Of a stretch of 64,000 bases of DNA, positions 1 to 12,889 are shown piece after piece. Location: NCBI GenBank assembly GCA_009602735.1, contig WELA01004417.1, positions 162,184 through 226,183 of the forward strand. The letters run 5' to 3'. Each line of letters begins with the position of its first letter. Position 1 is the stretch's first letter. Made by a program: the position numbers and the translations under genes. This stretch comes from Mesotaenium endlicherianum (Eukaryota > Streptophyta > Zygnematophyceae > Zygnematales > Mesotaeniaceae). The notes under the pieces are model-generated. The model was not told the origin of the DNA, did no database searches, and worked only from the letters and a program-made list of their open reading frames with translations.

Positions 1-130
1 CCCCCCCCCCCCTTCCTCTCCCTCTCTCTCCTGCTCACACTCATACACGCCCACACATCCACACGTGCGCGCATGTGTGTGCACGCGTGCGCTAGTGTGA
101 GTGCGTGCGCCCGCGCCTCTTGCGCTTAAG
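1..130. repeat. Low-complexity C-rich and CA/GT-rich tract
   Basis: Opens with a run of 12 C, then CT-rich and CA/TG-rich sequence with many CACAC and GTGCG steps. No coding pattern is seen. It probably lies in an intron of the gene whose exons begin at 671. Confidence 0.7.
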
Positions 131-670
131 AGATCGCGCCTTGGAGCGTGAGGCTGATGCGTGCTGCTGCTGACGTGGCTCAGGGGCGGGCCCTTCCTCA
201 CACGGGCCGCAGGGCACTTTGTCACGCCAAGTGGCGTGCTCTTCCAGGCTTGTTCCGCACGGCTACTTAGCGCTCATAGGATTGCCGATCGCGGCGAGCA
301 GTACATTCGTCGCGAGGAGCCTCAGCCCTCAGGCCGTATTGCATGAGCCTACAACACTAAGATCCACTTTCCAGCCTCTCCAGCCCCAGGAGCCCAAATC
401 TGTGGCTCTGCAGCAGAAGATCTGCTGTCTGCCCTCCGCCAGGAACCGCCAGCTGTCTCATTCAGCCCACTGCGGTGCAATCCGGAGAGAGGTGTTGTGC
501 GAGACCGGAAGCTTCTCCTTGCCGCGGCTGCTGGCTTGGAGCTTTTCGCTCTAGCCTTGCAACCTACGCTCATGTTCGACCCTTGCCACACAGCCCCGGG
601 GGTCCTCCGCCCCGCGCCCCAGAGGGCCCTGCGCGCTGACACCTGTGTTGCCGTTGCGATGCTCTTGCAG
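131..670. other. Probable intron or upstream part of TRM11, no exon found
   Basis: GC-rich sequence ending in a good splice acceptor (a T/C-rich stretch, then TTGCAG at 665-670). I looked here for the TRM11 residues that should come before the exon at 671, namely the DPFVGTG-type SAM-binding loop and the following GADID-type motif. They are absent, so the earlier exons must lie left of the window. Confidence 0.5.
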
Positions 671-2193
671 TACGATTTGCCCGCACCCGTGGGCCTGCTT
701 CGTGCCGACAACAACAGCCCTCCGTGGCGAAGCGACTTGCACGAGGTGCACCAGCGGCTGCTCCCTCTCTCCCCTTTCTATCTTCGTGCCACGTGTGCAT
801 GTATGTGTATGTATACACAAACACGTATGAGTGCATATGTGTGTATGAGCATATGCATGTGATCTCATATTGTATGCGTACTTTACGTAATATATGTGTG
901 CATAGGTTCTCACAGTCAACTCACGTCCTCAATATGTGCTCGTGCCCCTAAAAGTACGTGCTCGAGTGCCTGGACGAGGATAAATGAAAAAGAAGCTAGG
1001 GGAAGTGCAGTAGAAGCCACACGCGTGTCGGCTTCTTCTCTTCTTCGCTCTTCCCGGACATGATTAAGCGAGGGCCCGTGCGGCTCTGGCGCGGCTCAAT
1101 CAAGCTGCTCATGGAGGCGGTAGCTCACCGTGCGGCCATTAGTATTTCTTAGCTGGCAGGTGGCACCTTGATTAGAAGGGCCTGTTGGCTGCTGACAGCA
1201 CATCCCTGACAGGCATGACTGATTGTCCCCGGGGCAACTGAGCGACACCTGTCCCTCCTGCTGGTGTAGTGTCGATGCGTGCTTCGTTTCAAATTCTGGA
1301 CCCCTGCCAGTGGGGGCCTCCAGCTGGCAGTTTGGGACGTGATGAGACAGCAGCCCCTACCTGACAAGGCCCGTAGGCTCGTGCAAGTTGACAGGCAAAC
1401 AGATCTGCTCATATACCGGCACGAGTGCCAAGTGCGGCACCTCACACCCGAATTGGCTCCCACCGGCCTCCTTGCTTCTCGGCTGCAGCCTTCCTGGACG
1501 GTGGTCGTCGCAAGCTGCTCGCATGCAGAGGTGGGCACTGAAATGGATTGCCCTTCGCAAACCCCTTGCGTCTTGATGGGGGCGTGCGTGCAGATTCTGG
1601 ATGCTGTCATATGCGACCCGCCGTACGGCGTGAGAGCCGGCGGGCGCAAGTCGGGTGGGCGGAAGCTGCTCAACGGCACGGCGGAGCCGTACGTCATCCC
1701 CGATACAATGCGCGAGAATCACATCCCTTCGACGGCACCCTACACGCTGGAAGAGTGCCTGCACGACCTTATAGACATGGCCGCCCGCCTCTTGAGGCTT
1801 GGGGGGAGGCTCGTGTACTTCTACCCGGCCGCACGCGAAGTGTTCAAGGACGCCGACTTGCCGACGCACGAGTGCTTGGAGATGGTCGCAAATACGGAGC
1901 AACAGCTGACGAAGCGATGGAGCCGGAGGCTTATCACCATGGTGAAGCAGGCCCCATACACGCCACAGAATGCGGGTGCGGCAAAAGCGAAGCACGAGGA
2001 GTTTAGAGTGAATCATAAGGAGAACCTCGAGGAGTCAAGACGGAAGGGTGACATGCACAATCTTGTGTTCTCTGCCGCAGCCGACATTCACAAGAAAGCC
2101 TCCATCAAAGGGTCAGATCGTACCAATGGTGACGTCCACTGCAAAGGGCCGGAAGCTCTGCCTCGACCAACGTACCGAGCGAAATGTATATGA
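671..2193 (+). CDS. TRM11: TRM11-like tRNA (guanine-10-N2) methyltransferase, C-terminal two exons
   Basis: TRM11 (animal TRMT11) with TRM112 methylates the N2 of G10 in cytosolic tRNAs using SAM. Two exons are seen. Exon 671-745 encodes 25 residues including VGLLRADNN and PPW, a stretch highly conserved just before the catalytic motif. An 848-base GT-AG intron (746-1593) follows, then the last exon 1594-2193 (199 residues, stop TGA). The join is in phase and leads into the DPPYG methyltransferase motif (codons 1615-1629), followed by GVRAGGRKSGGRK, which is typical of plant TRM11. Further on are GGRLVYFYP and SRRLITMVK, matching the end of the Rossmann-fold domain, then a conserved KHEEFRVNH-type tail. 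The N-terminal THUMP-like half and the SAM-binding loop are outside the window. The gene looks intact where visible. The family call is firm; the exact substrate is inferred from the family. Confidence 0.87.
790..862. repeat. TG/TA-rich microsatellite-like tract in the TRM11 intron
   Basis: Alternating TGTA, TGTG and CATA steps form an imperfect simple repeat just after the splice donor at 746. No other function is seen. Confidence 0.5.
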
Positions 2194-2725
2194 TTCTATG
2201 ACGTTCTAAGATAGAATGTGCACATGTGGTGAGTATGACCAACTCGTAGATGCATGGTGTAGTGTGTACGCAAGACACCTTCGAAGTTACCTCCTTGTGC
2301 ACTTTCTTGTGTTAAGGTAGTGCGATCAGCCCTCCAGAGACTTTGATACACTCCAAAAAGTCAAGAAGGTGATTAGCAGGACACTGAATGTAATAAACGA
2401 AGCCCTATTAGTTGCAATATTTTCATATTCAAGTACGTTTCCAGGATAAACCTCTTGGCACACACACTAGCCAGGTTTGGTACAGAAGACATCTGCTACC
2501 ACTGTCATGATTTATTAGCTCGTAGACGTCTCTTTTTGCAAGTTTCCTAATGTGTATGGGGTCGACAAAGAATTTCAGATGATATGTTTGTTTCTATGTA
2601 GATATTGAAGTCATAAAGGCGTAAAAGATCGACGCTGTTATTATGTGTGATTTGTTATGTATCTAACGAGATATACGCGTTTTAGTGCATCGTGATCTTT
2701 GTTGACTAGCCTGAACACTTGCTAA
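2194..2725. other. 3' flank of TRM11 with possible poly(A) signal
   Basis: AT-rich noncoding sequence. AATAAA at 2392-2397, about 200 bases after the stop codon, is a plausible poly(A) signal for TRM11. Nothing else is recognised. Confidence 0.45.
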
Positions 2726-2756
2726 CTAAACCCTAAACCCTAAGACCCTAAACCCT
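2726..2756. repeat. Short interstitial plant-type telomere repeat
   Basis: About four units of CCCTAAA, one of them altered (CCCTAAG A). This is the plant-type telomere unit read on the C-rich strand. It is short and flanked by ordinary sequence, so it is interstitial and not a chromosome end. Confidence 0.75.
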
Positions 2757-2809
2757 TCCAGGTGGAGCCTGCACCAATGCTTAGATCCAAAAAACATAAG
2801 AATCAACCC

Positions 2810-3750
2810 AATAGAATGACCATGGCAGATTTGTGAAGAAGGTGAAGTCTACAACAAGTACTGCTGCCAATACACAAGTAGAAACTTCTACAAGGACACA
2901 CAACAAAGTGGAGAGATGTAAATTTGATATGTTGAAGTTTGCAGATGAGAATAGAAGCTTGAAGAAAAAGGCAGGAGACAGAAAAGTGCAAATTGCACAA
3001 CAGTTTGTGGGTATCAAGAAAGAGCTAAGAGCTGCTAAGAGGGAGATCAAGTACTTGAAGCAGAAAGTGTTGACATCAGCACCTGTAGCTTCTGCAGCAA
3101 AGAGGCGTAGTGTTGGTGAAGAATCCGCAGTGACGTGGCAGAGAATGAGTGATGACTTAAAGCTTTTCATGGGAGACAAGTTTGTATCAGAGACAAACAT
3201 GACCAAGTCTTTGATCGCAAGCCTTGAACAAGCCTGACAACAAGGACATGGTGGAAGCAATCATGGCTGAATTGCACTTAAAGGAGCGCGTAGAGGAGGC
3301 CACTGTCAAGCAAATTCAAGAGCAGTGGGATGACAAGCTGGGATTGGCCATAAAGTATAGACTGAAACTTTTCCAGGAGCAATATCAGATGCTTGTGAAC
3401 ATGCTGTCTAAGATTTACTCTTAAGGGACGGGGTTGTGGGAGCCCAGGTGCTTACAAATCACAAGTATTCGTCTCCCCAAGATTGCTTTTAAGAGAAAGG
3501 TAGAGAAGCTGGCAGCTAAAATATATGCAGATGTCAGTCCCGAGGAGAGTGCAAATGGACTGAGTGTAACCGTGTCATTGCATGAGGTTTTGAGGCAACG
3601 CATACTACAGTTAGAGCTTCGTCCAGGCCGAATTGTTAGGGTACAGGTTATAGGAGATGCGGTTGTCCTACATAGGGGAGTGCATTTGACCACCATCGTT
3701 GTGAAAGTCACAACCAACGATAGCTTGGGCATGACAAAATCAGCAAGGAA
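2810..3750 (+). pseudogene. Partial, diverged copy of the H-transposon RAG1-like transposase gene
   Basis: This + strand stretch encodes a basic, coiled-coil-rich N-terminal part. A block follows with LGLAIKYRL, QEQYQMLVNMLSK and LWEP, then RLPKIAFKRK, then a block ending in VQVIGDA. Each block matches, in the same order, the transposase pieces of element H further right (LGLAIMYRL, EKYQLLLNLLSK, LWDP, then RIQIIGDAS). Similarity is moderate, so the copies are old relatives and not recent duplicates. The copy runs through the first catalytic-type Asp and then loses resemblance near 3750. The second Asp, the zinc-binding residues and the Glu are absent. The reading frame shifts near 3230 and stops near 3422, so it cannot make a full protein. 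It starts only about 55 bases after the telomere-like repeat. The kinship to H is clear; the function is inferred from H. Confidence 0.65.
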
Positions 3751-3847
3751 AACTAACACCATGCACTCACCACATCCAAAATCAAACAACCTCCTTTCGA
3801 GGTCAAACAATGAAAGAAAGTTATTAAATCTCTGCCTACTGAACTAA

Positions 3848-6800
3848 GTCTTTTCTCCTTCTGCTGGTCTTCAACTCCTGCCCTGCTCACACCTTGAAAG
3901 CTCCCCCACAAGCCATATCTTGTGACTTAAGTACCTGCTCAAATTTCAACTTACTGGAAACAAAGGGAGATCAACTTTTTTGATGGCACTCAGTGCCCTT
4001 GCAAGGTTAGTAGCATCAGGGTAATGAGGTCAAGAAAATTTTGAATTTAACAACATTTTCGGAATCCACTAAGTACAAAGAAATATATGGTTTTAAGCAA
4101 TATACTGGTCACTTCTTGATGTGCTGTATATCATTGCTACCCCAATACTAACTTGCTGCAATGTACTTACTCAGTTAGTACGTGCACTTACTTCTAATGG
4201 TGTACTGCAACCCATAGTTGCACCAATCAATTACTGATGCTCTTGGTATTTATGCAGTAAAGACATAGGAGGTGGCAGTGTGACTCAGTGAGTACATACA
4301 CTTGCTGCTGAGTATGCAGGTAAGTACAGCTAACTGAATACTCCTAACACACATCCCATCTTCCTCTCCCCAACTTAAATAACTATCGACCCGACAACTC
4401 TAACCACATAAACACACTAAGAAGCTCCTACAACTCCTCATCATAAAAAGATACACGAGTGGGTGGAAAAGAATCAACAAAAAGAAAACCAAGAGAGGAC
4501 ACAAAGTGCACACACCCAAATAAGCAAGAAAGAAAGTCCTCCCTTTCCAAGAAAATAGTCCATTTTTCAAGACTAGAGCAATGCCCAGAGGGGCATAGTG
4601 AGGAGTGTAATGCCAATCAGACCTTCTCACCATAAAGCTTTATTAATGAATAACCCCAAACGCAAACCAGCATAGCACATCCCTCCATTTGAGAGTGCAG
4701 ATAGCTTGCTATGAGATAAAGACAACCGGCCCCATTAGCGGGTTGATCCAATAATAAAAAGTAGCTCAATTAGCTGACTTTTCCAAGCATATATGCATTG
4801 ACTCCTAATAGTCATTTCTAGCGAGACATGAACCACAATGACAACCATCCAATAGTGAGAGTTAACAATCCAAGTGAAAAGGGAACAGTATCAACCAATT
4901 GTATATCATAGTTCTGATGTTTTGAGATACTCCCTCCTTCAGGCCTTACTGCCTGAAGTTGCCCAGAGGATAGGTGGGGAAGCGTCACGTGGCAGCGTCC
5001 AGCATGCCAACTCCTCGGCCTCTCTTGACCTGTATGTCACCATTGCTTCACACTCCGTTTGCTGGTCTCAGTCCGTTGAACAGATAAGAAACAAGTTTGT
5101 AAGTTGCTAAGTCACACGTGGTAATTACCACACCCTAGCTGTATCAGTCTACTCAAGATCTGATGACTACATCTTACATAGTTCTCGAGGGGGCAAGGCA
5201 GACATTGGGATCACAGAGACTCAACCAATAACAATGGGCAAACTTATTAAAGCTCAGAACTAAGTTCCTCTCTAGAGGCAAAAACATGGCACCTATTTGC
5301 AATTGCGGCAAGCACTTAGCAAGCCAATAACAACAGCGTGCATGAATCATTGGTAAGACTTTCACATTGTTACCCCAAGCTAGCAAGAAGACTCTTTGTG
5401 CATTAGACGGAACAAAATCATTGAAGCCATGCATTGCGAGAACGTCTATAATGTTGATGGTCTCTTCTCTCATTACTTAGGTGTGCATAGTGGATCTGTT
5501 ACAGCAGGTCCCATCTTACACCTGCTCTACGGTATGCTAACGGCAATCCACTACCTCTAGCACCCGGGATGCAAATTCCATGCACCTGACGCATATGCGA
5601 ATGCAACTTGCATGCTACCCAACATGCGCCTCTAGCAAGCTCAGTTAGCTGCAAGGCCGGCAAAAACTTAGTACACTGCTAATACGCCAATATTGTCCCT
5701 ATGACGACGACACATACCTCCTTACAATTGACCAAGTGTACAAGTGGCATCCCAAAACATACAGCCAACTAGACCTAAGGCAAGTAGTCAAACCCCCTCC
5801 AGGATCCACGTTGACTTTACATGCAGCAATCAACATACCGTACAGACTTAAGTCTCGATATGTTGCTCAATCTGAATCCGTCGTTGGCTCCAACAAGCCA
5901 CATTCACATAGTAACATGCCAAGCACCTAGCATGGCAAAACCAAGAGCTCATTCAACTCAAGCACCCAAAGTATTCATTGCCCACGGTTGCTCTCGAACA
6001 CTTAACCCCTAATAAGCTATGCAAAACAAAAGAGAGTAAATGGAGAGCCCTTGCGTCCATAAACCCAAGCCTTTAATCCCTTTCAACCACATTTTGCATT
6101 TAGACGGTCAAATTATCCAGCAGGTTGATTTAACCTAAGTCAGCACTCACATAAGACCCGCATCCATAAACCTCAGCACACTGACTAAACTCATTAAGCC
6201 TAAATCCCAAGTTCCCACATTTCCATCAAGTACCACAAAAATCCCGTCTTACACATAGCATTCAAGCACAAAGCACTTACCCTAAATTCTCCATGCACAC
6301 GTTAATGTGCCAAATGAGAGAAGCCCACAATATCACAGCCAAGGTTGAGAATAAGGGGTATCTGTAGGATGCCATTGTTGCCGCCAAAGCCTCTTCACAA
6401 AGAAGTTGCAACATGCTGAAGCTTGTGGACGACGTAGTGCACTTGAACCATGGCGAGGATAACCTGTCGTCAACCCATACTTGGAAACGTAGTTAGTAAA
6501 TCATGTGTGCACGCATTGTCTCAATTGTTCAACATATGCAGCCATATCCAAGCTTCCACGACCTAACTACCACACATATAATGAGAGAGGAACGTCTCTT
6601 GCAAAGCAACAAAAGCTTAAACCCTAAGGGATAGCACGACAAACTAACAAGTCCTAGCTCAGCAGGAGTGCACACCCCCTCTCTATACTAGCCGTGATTT
6701 GCATATAATAACACACAACGACTATGATCAAGTGAGGTAAATGAGTCATATCCAGCTTGTCATGATGCAACTCCCTTGAGGTTGCCCTCAATGCTTGTTG

Positions 6801-7054
6801 ACACCTCTTCCATCAAGCCTCCACTTTAGGCTTTTCATTGCGTGGCTTTGTTCATATTAGGATAGGAAAGTCAAGTTAGGATGCCTCATAGTACATTGAG
6901 CCAAAGAGACATACTAGGTGAGCAAGTGGAAGGATTGTGGAAAAGATGTGCAATGCTCTACATCAAACTCTTTCAAGCTCTACCTAGACTCATCATACCA
7001 CACAAGTAAGCCTCCCACAATTACCTCATGAGACAAAGAAGACAAGCACGGACA
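3848..7054. other. AT-rich stretch with no recognised gene
   Basis: Short reading frames only, on both strands, none with recognisable motifs. It may be old mobile DNA, possibly the interior of the outer element J, because J's primer site at 13097 faces this way. No direct match to the other elements in the window was seen. Confidence 0.4.
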
Positions 7055-8257
7055 TGTCGTGCGCTAGGAGGTCGGGTGCGTATTATCGACACAAGCAATG
7101 CATAATAAGCAAGCAAGCTTTGCTGCAATGAAGTCTACAATACTTGGGGCTTTATAGCCAAAAAGGGAGGCAAGTGTTGGATGTTTTAATCCAAGGGAGT
7201 GTGTACTCTCCAGAGTAAGCACCTCAAAATTGTTAACTGGTAGGAATACAACTAATGAAGTATGGCCCACAAGATCACTGGAAGCACATCATGATCTTCA
7301 AGAGTAGTCCTATGGCAAGGGTTTAAGCTGTGACTTTGCTCACCACTTGTAAAGTTCTTCAAGTGACTGGAAGCCGGCAAGGCTTGCTCTTCACAAGAGA
7401 GAAACTAAGTGGTCCTGAAAACACAAGAGATAAAAGTGTAAGCTTTATTGATGATCTCTGTGACTTACAACTGGCATACTGGGGACTTCTAAAAAGATGT
7501 CTCTCTAGGGACATCTCTAGTACTTATACTCCTGGAAACCCGGCGGGTTAGGCGCGGATTCAATGCATGTAGTCTTCATCTAAGATCTACCTTTGCATAC
7601 ACACACATATACCTATCGTGCTAGCGCACCAATAGGCTAGTTACTACTCAATCCAATCAAAAGCGAGATGCTAGAATATGCTAAATGCTTGTGATAGGTC
7701 AAGCTCACTTTAGGTCATGCTAAGCTTGTAAGACAAGCTTGCACACTTATGTTTGTGCAATTGAACGGTTGCCCGCTAAGACGTGGTACTCCTGCAGGCT
7801 GTGACGGTTTCAGTCGGCTGAGCACATCTTGGTCGGGTGCGCATGGGCCAACCGACGGGCTGCAGCTGTCGATCGGTGGCCTTGGGTGCCCTTGGTGGCC
7901 TCGCCACTTGGGTGTCGGGCACTTAGGAGTGCCTGGGCCCGAGTGACGGGCATTTAAGTGCCTCTGGGCCACTTGAAGGTGCCCGCCACGTTCCGGTGGC
8001 GCCACGTGGCCTCGGTGGCTCCCGTCGCTTGGCGCCGAGCACAATTAAGTGCTCGGGCTGGCTGTCGTGTGAGCCTGGGCCAAGCGCAGAAGCCCGCCAC
8101 CTTCCGGTGGCTCCACGTGGCCCCCTCGACCCTTGTTGCCTTTGCTTCGGGCTGTCGCTTGGGTCCCTGCGGCCTGTAGTGGCTATGAATACAAAGTCAA
8201 GTGCCACCGTCCACTTTTGGACGGGGTATTTGGCCTGTGCCTCTGGTGCGTCTAGTA

Positions 8258-8945
8258 TGAAAGGGGGAAGGGATGCGGGGAGTGCGCCCACACACAATCA
8301 CGCACCCTCACTCGCGAGTGGAAGCGTGCACGAGGACGTTTCCTAGTTGCATACACAAGGTGGAGTGGCCTGGTGGTATGCCACCCTGCAAGAGAGAGAG
8401 GGTTACATGAGAGGAGTGGAAAAGAACTCACTTTATCAAGAAAAGTGGTGTACAAGTTAAGAAACGTTAGACTAGACTAAGCTAGACTAGACAAGACTCC
8501 CTCTTTTATGCTACAACTCTAAGTGTCCTCTCTAGCAAAGTACCTCCAGAACCTTCTATTTTGGCTCCTTCTATGTAGGTGACCTTGCCTAGTTGGACAA
8601 GCTAGCACACTCATACGCACGCAATCACACCCTAGAATATTCTACTACACAATTCACTAACTCCTCACGAAGTTTCTAAAAATTCCACAATCACTTTGGC
8701 ACTCTACGCAGTTTCTGGAACCCTCATGTTTCAATGTCCTACTTTCTAGACTCCAACCAAAATTTTCGTCACTGGACCTGTCCTTGTCACTAAATTGAAT
8801 CTGTGACACTAAAAACTCACTAAAAATTCCCAAAATTCATAACTTTCTCAATACTTGTCCAAATAAAGGCCAAATTTCTTCTAAAATCACACTCTATGCA
8901 TATAAAATTCTAAAAAGATACAAATTACACTTTGATAACCTTACA
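8258..8945 (-). repeat. Element E 3' LTR
   Basis: 688 bases, TG...CA ends, adjoining a minus-strand purine tract at 8946-8962. Confidence 0.85.
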
Positions 8946-11900
8946 TCATCCCCCTCCTCAAGATGCGACGTCCTCGGCACATACTAAGCATAAGTGACGT
9001 CATATAAGGAATCGAGCTCACATATACGCTAGATAAAACACATACTCATTTATTTTACAAGTTACAGGTCTTAAACAGGCTCCAGGATGATACTCATTAC
9101 TCCAAACTTGCTCCACTTAGTGAAAGCTCCATCGCATACATTGGCTCCACACATGGCGTCTCCTTACACACGTGCATCTTCTCTTCAACTCCTTCGTCTT
9201 GGAATAGGCCAATATCTTCATAAGGGCTGTAACATACTCCCTTCGTCATCTCCACATACTCCAAAGCTGGATCCAAGGCATAATAGTCCGCCAAATTGCC
9301 AAAATACTCATTCTTCGCCCTCTTGGACAAGTGGCAACTCCTCGTCGCGCCATGTGGCTTACTCGTGGTGCTCTTATAATTTTGACCAGATTACATCATA
9401 AACCTAAGCCTACTATGTTCCTGAACCTTCTGGTACCCTTAGCTACCTCTAGCTCTAAGCCATACTCCTTGTAGAGGTATTGCACTCTCTCACTCGTGTG
9501 CGTGACTCGTGGTGACCTGTCAAGACGCCAAGAGGCACCCCCCTGACTTTTTCTGACATTTTTAGCCTGAAAGTTGTGCAATCTACATAGTATCACCCCT
9601 CTGAACTCACTGGTATACTCTGTTTCCCTTGATTTTAAGTCTAAGACCATGAAATCAGATTGCGCCTTGCCTCACACATGTGGCTCGCACGGCAGTTCAG
9701 CAGGCCGCCATGTGGCACTGTCAGGACTTAAATTACTATTTTTTTTAAAAATTACTTATTCTGAATCTCAACCCATAGGACTACCTCTCCACAAAATTTT
9801 AGAATCTGAATCAAAGTCTAACAGTCAAACGAGATCGTCACTTTGTGCCTCACGCTCGTAGACGTACACGCATCCAACACGTATCAAGCTCCCGCGCCTA
9901 CAAATGGCACATGCTTAAACCCCTAATTCTGAAACTTGACTATGACTAAGGGCAGGCCTCATACTAGGCCTCTCACATCATGTAGGACTTCTAGTGAATA
10001 TATTACCCACTCTCTTCTAAGTAGGCCAAAAGTAGCCAAATCTGCCAACTTTTACCCTCGCGCTCGCCTACCCGTAAAACCCTCAAACATGGACATATTT
10101 GAGTATCTTCCAAGCACTTGCTCTCAAACTTATTTCCACTTCACATCTCTTAGTTACAATTGAACTCATGGGACTGGTTTGACCTTGCTTACAAGTACTA
10201 TAAACAACTATAAAACTCCCCTCCCCTCATCATGAAGGTAAGGCGCTTACCACTCGAGTGTCCAAGTCCAGATTTTACGCCTGTCTCGTGCTTGCTTGTA
10301 TAGGCGCTGATTCTCCTAGCTTCATGTCCAGGTCTTTGTCATATATCTCCATCTTAGGCAAGACATATCAGCCCCATAACACTTGGTCTCCTCCTCATAG
10401 GTCCACATCCATAAAGTTGTAGTCTCCATCAAGCGAAGATAATAATCTTCACAAGGCATGAGCGCATAGTCTCGCTCGTGGTGCACCAAACTCCATCATA
10501 GTCTCCTTCTTGGCTCGATGCTCACTCCCACATACTTCTGGCTCTTCTTAAAGGTCAGCCTTCACACAAGGCTTCAAGAAACACATCTGGAACGCCTCCA
10601 TGAGCTCCATAACTTGGGCAAACGCACATAGTCTTAGTGCTTGCACCTCATCTTGTGCTCGCACACTTTGTCTTGCAAGCGGGCTTCTCTTGAGCTCACT
10701 TTCTAGGAGCTCCTCCACTTGAGCAGTTGGGGTCTGCTCTATATATGAGCAAGGGAATCATACACCTCTACTCGCTCCATCGGCGATGCACGCTCGCCAA
10801 GGTTGTTAGGAGGCACGCTTGCTCCGTGTGATGACCGGGCCAAGGTCACCAAAACATGCGCTTCTCCTTCACCTTCACCTTCCCGCATCGCTTCTTTGCT
10901 AGCGAGCTGAAGATAGCTACTTGTGGTCATATCTACCTCCACCTATTTCACTGTCCTCACTTGACCATACTCCTCCTTGGTCTTCACTTGACCCGTGCAC
11001 TAAAGCACTAGAGGATAGGCTACTCTCTTTGTGCAACTTCTTCCACATGCTTAGCTTCTTGAGTGCACTCTAGCCTTGGTCACCCAATGACACTTTTACT
11101 ACTAAACCCAGCTTGCCTTGGTGCTCTACTTTCACATAAAGAGCTTCCATAGATGCACCAAAATCTGCCCCTTAACTATGCCATCACACAACTAATGGCA
11201 CACACGCTTCAAGTGGGAGACATCTCTTGCACTAGCCCTCTTGCACCAACTTCATACCTTGCTTCTTCTTCCACACCATAGGCTTATTTTCATCATAGCT
11301 CTCACCCTGAAGTACTCCATAGTAGTCTCCTCTATAAGAAAAAGAAAAATCTGAACTTGAAAGGCTCCATCTCCACTTATCTTGCTTGAAGAAAAATCTG
11401 CGTCACTTCTTCTTGCTCCAAGCCTCCTCCACGGCGCTTTTCTTCACTTGAGGCTTCATCAATCTCCATAAGAATGACCAAGCTCCGTCACGGCTGGCCA
11501 ACATATCCAGTGGCTATATAGAAGTGATGCAAGGCAACCTAAATCTGGCCACATACTTGGCCAACTTGGTGCAACACCCCGGTGCGCCCTCTCTTGAGCT
11601 TCTCATGAGCTCCTCTTGAGCTTGCGAGTGCTATGCTCGTCAAATAATCCTAGACTTGCAAGTACACATGCTTGCTAAGTCCCCGGTTGCCTACTCGTAA
11701 AATCTGCTCCACCTTCATTGAACATTTGAGATAAAGATGGGCACACACTCCTTTCTAGCCACTATCACCTCTATGCTAAGCCCCCCTCAAAGAAAGTGCT
11801 TAACACCAAAGAGCTTGCATCTTCAAGGAAAAATCCAGCCGTGTAAACTCCAGATTTTCTTCATGCTCATATGTCTCCATACTCAAGCAAAGGTTGGTCT

Positions 11901-12174
11901 ATATTCCTTATATCACTACCATGCTTGAGCAACCTTTTTATACTATAAAGAAGACGTACAAAAATCTGGTTGCATCCAAGTTAACACTTCTTGGAGCACC
12001 TCCCACTTCCAATCTCCTCCCTCCTTCAAGAGAGTGAGATGCTAGCTTGCATCAACGTCTTCATGGCTGCCCTTAGCAACTTATAAATCATCCTTGCTTC
12101 TCCTCTCTACCCTCTCTACACACCTACAAGCATCACCAACCAAAGCTCCCTCCTCCAAATGAAGCAACTTGGTA

Positions 12175-12186
12175 GCTCCGATACCA
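12175..12186 (-). other. Primer-binding site of element E
   Basis: Minus strand reads TGGTATCGGAGC, two bases inside the 5' LTR. It is complementary to a tRNA 3' end of the initiator-Met type used by many plant LTR elements. Confidence 0.8.
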
Positions 12187-12188
12187 TG

Positions 12189-12889
12189 TGAAAGGGGAGA
12201 GGGGTGCGGGGAGTGCGCCGACACACACTCACGCACCCTCACCCGCGAGTGGAAGCGTGCACGAGGACCTTTCCCTAGTTGCATACACAAGGTGGAGTGG
12301 CCTGGTTGTATGCCACCCTTGCAAGAGAGAGAGGGTTACATGAGAGAGGAGTGGAAAAGAACTCACTTTATCAAGAAATGCCGTGTACAAGTTAAGAAGG
12401 TCAGACTAGACTAAGCTAGACTAGACAAGACTCCCTCTTTTATGCTTCAACTCTAAGTGTCCTCTCTAGCAAAGTACCTCCAGAACCCTCTACTATGGCT
12501 CCTTCCATGTAGGTGACCTTGCCTAGTTGGACAAGCTAACACACTCACATGCACGCAATCACACTCTATAATATTCTTCTACACAATCCACTAACTCCTC
12601 ACGAAGTTTCTAAAAATTCCACGATCACTTTGGCACTCTACGTAGTTTCTGGAACCCTCATGTTTCAATGTCCTACTTTCTGGACTTCAACCGAAATTTT
12701 CGTCACAAGACCTGTCCTTGTCACTAAATTGAATCTGTGACACTAAAAACTCACTAAAAACTCCCATAACTCATAACTTTCTCAATACTTGTCCAAATGA
12801 CTTGAAATAAAGGCCAAATTTCTTCTAAAATCACACTCCATGCATATAAAATTCTAGAAAGATACAAACTACACTTTGATAACCTTACA
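12189..12889 (-). repeat. Element E 5' LTR
   Basis: 701 bases. Closely matches the LTR at 8258-8945 and is followed by the second TAGTA copy. Confidence 0.85.

Larger units (their letters stand above)
8258..12889 (-). mobile_element. LTR element E (Ty3/Gypsy-related, non-autonomous looking)
   Basis: Fossil LTR element. LTRs at 8258-8945 and 12189-12889 begin TGAAAGGGG and end CCTTACA. A perfect 5-base target duplication TAGTA flanks it (8253-8257 and 12890-12894). The primer site is at 12175-12186 on the minus strand and a purine tract (GAGGAGGGGGATGA) abuts the left LTR, so the element reads leftwards. The 3.2 kb interior shows only faint gag/protease-like remnants related to the G family near 10.7-11.0 kb. 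No reverse transcriptase or integrase is visible. It is broken, or never carried its own pol. The LTRs differ by a few percent, so it is moderately young. Confidence 0.85.

Noticed and set aside
131-670. Earlier TRM11 exons
   Set aside because: Neither the SAM-binding loop nor the GADID-type motif appears in any + frame.
1357-2016. A 219-residue minus-strand frame
   Set aside because: Antisense shadow of the TRM11 last exon, caused by high GC content.
2726-2756. A true telomere or chromosome end
   Set aside because: Only about four units, one altered, with unrelated sequence on both sides.
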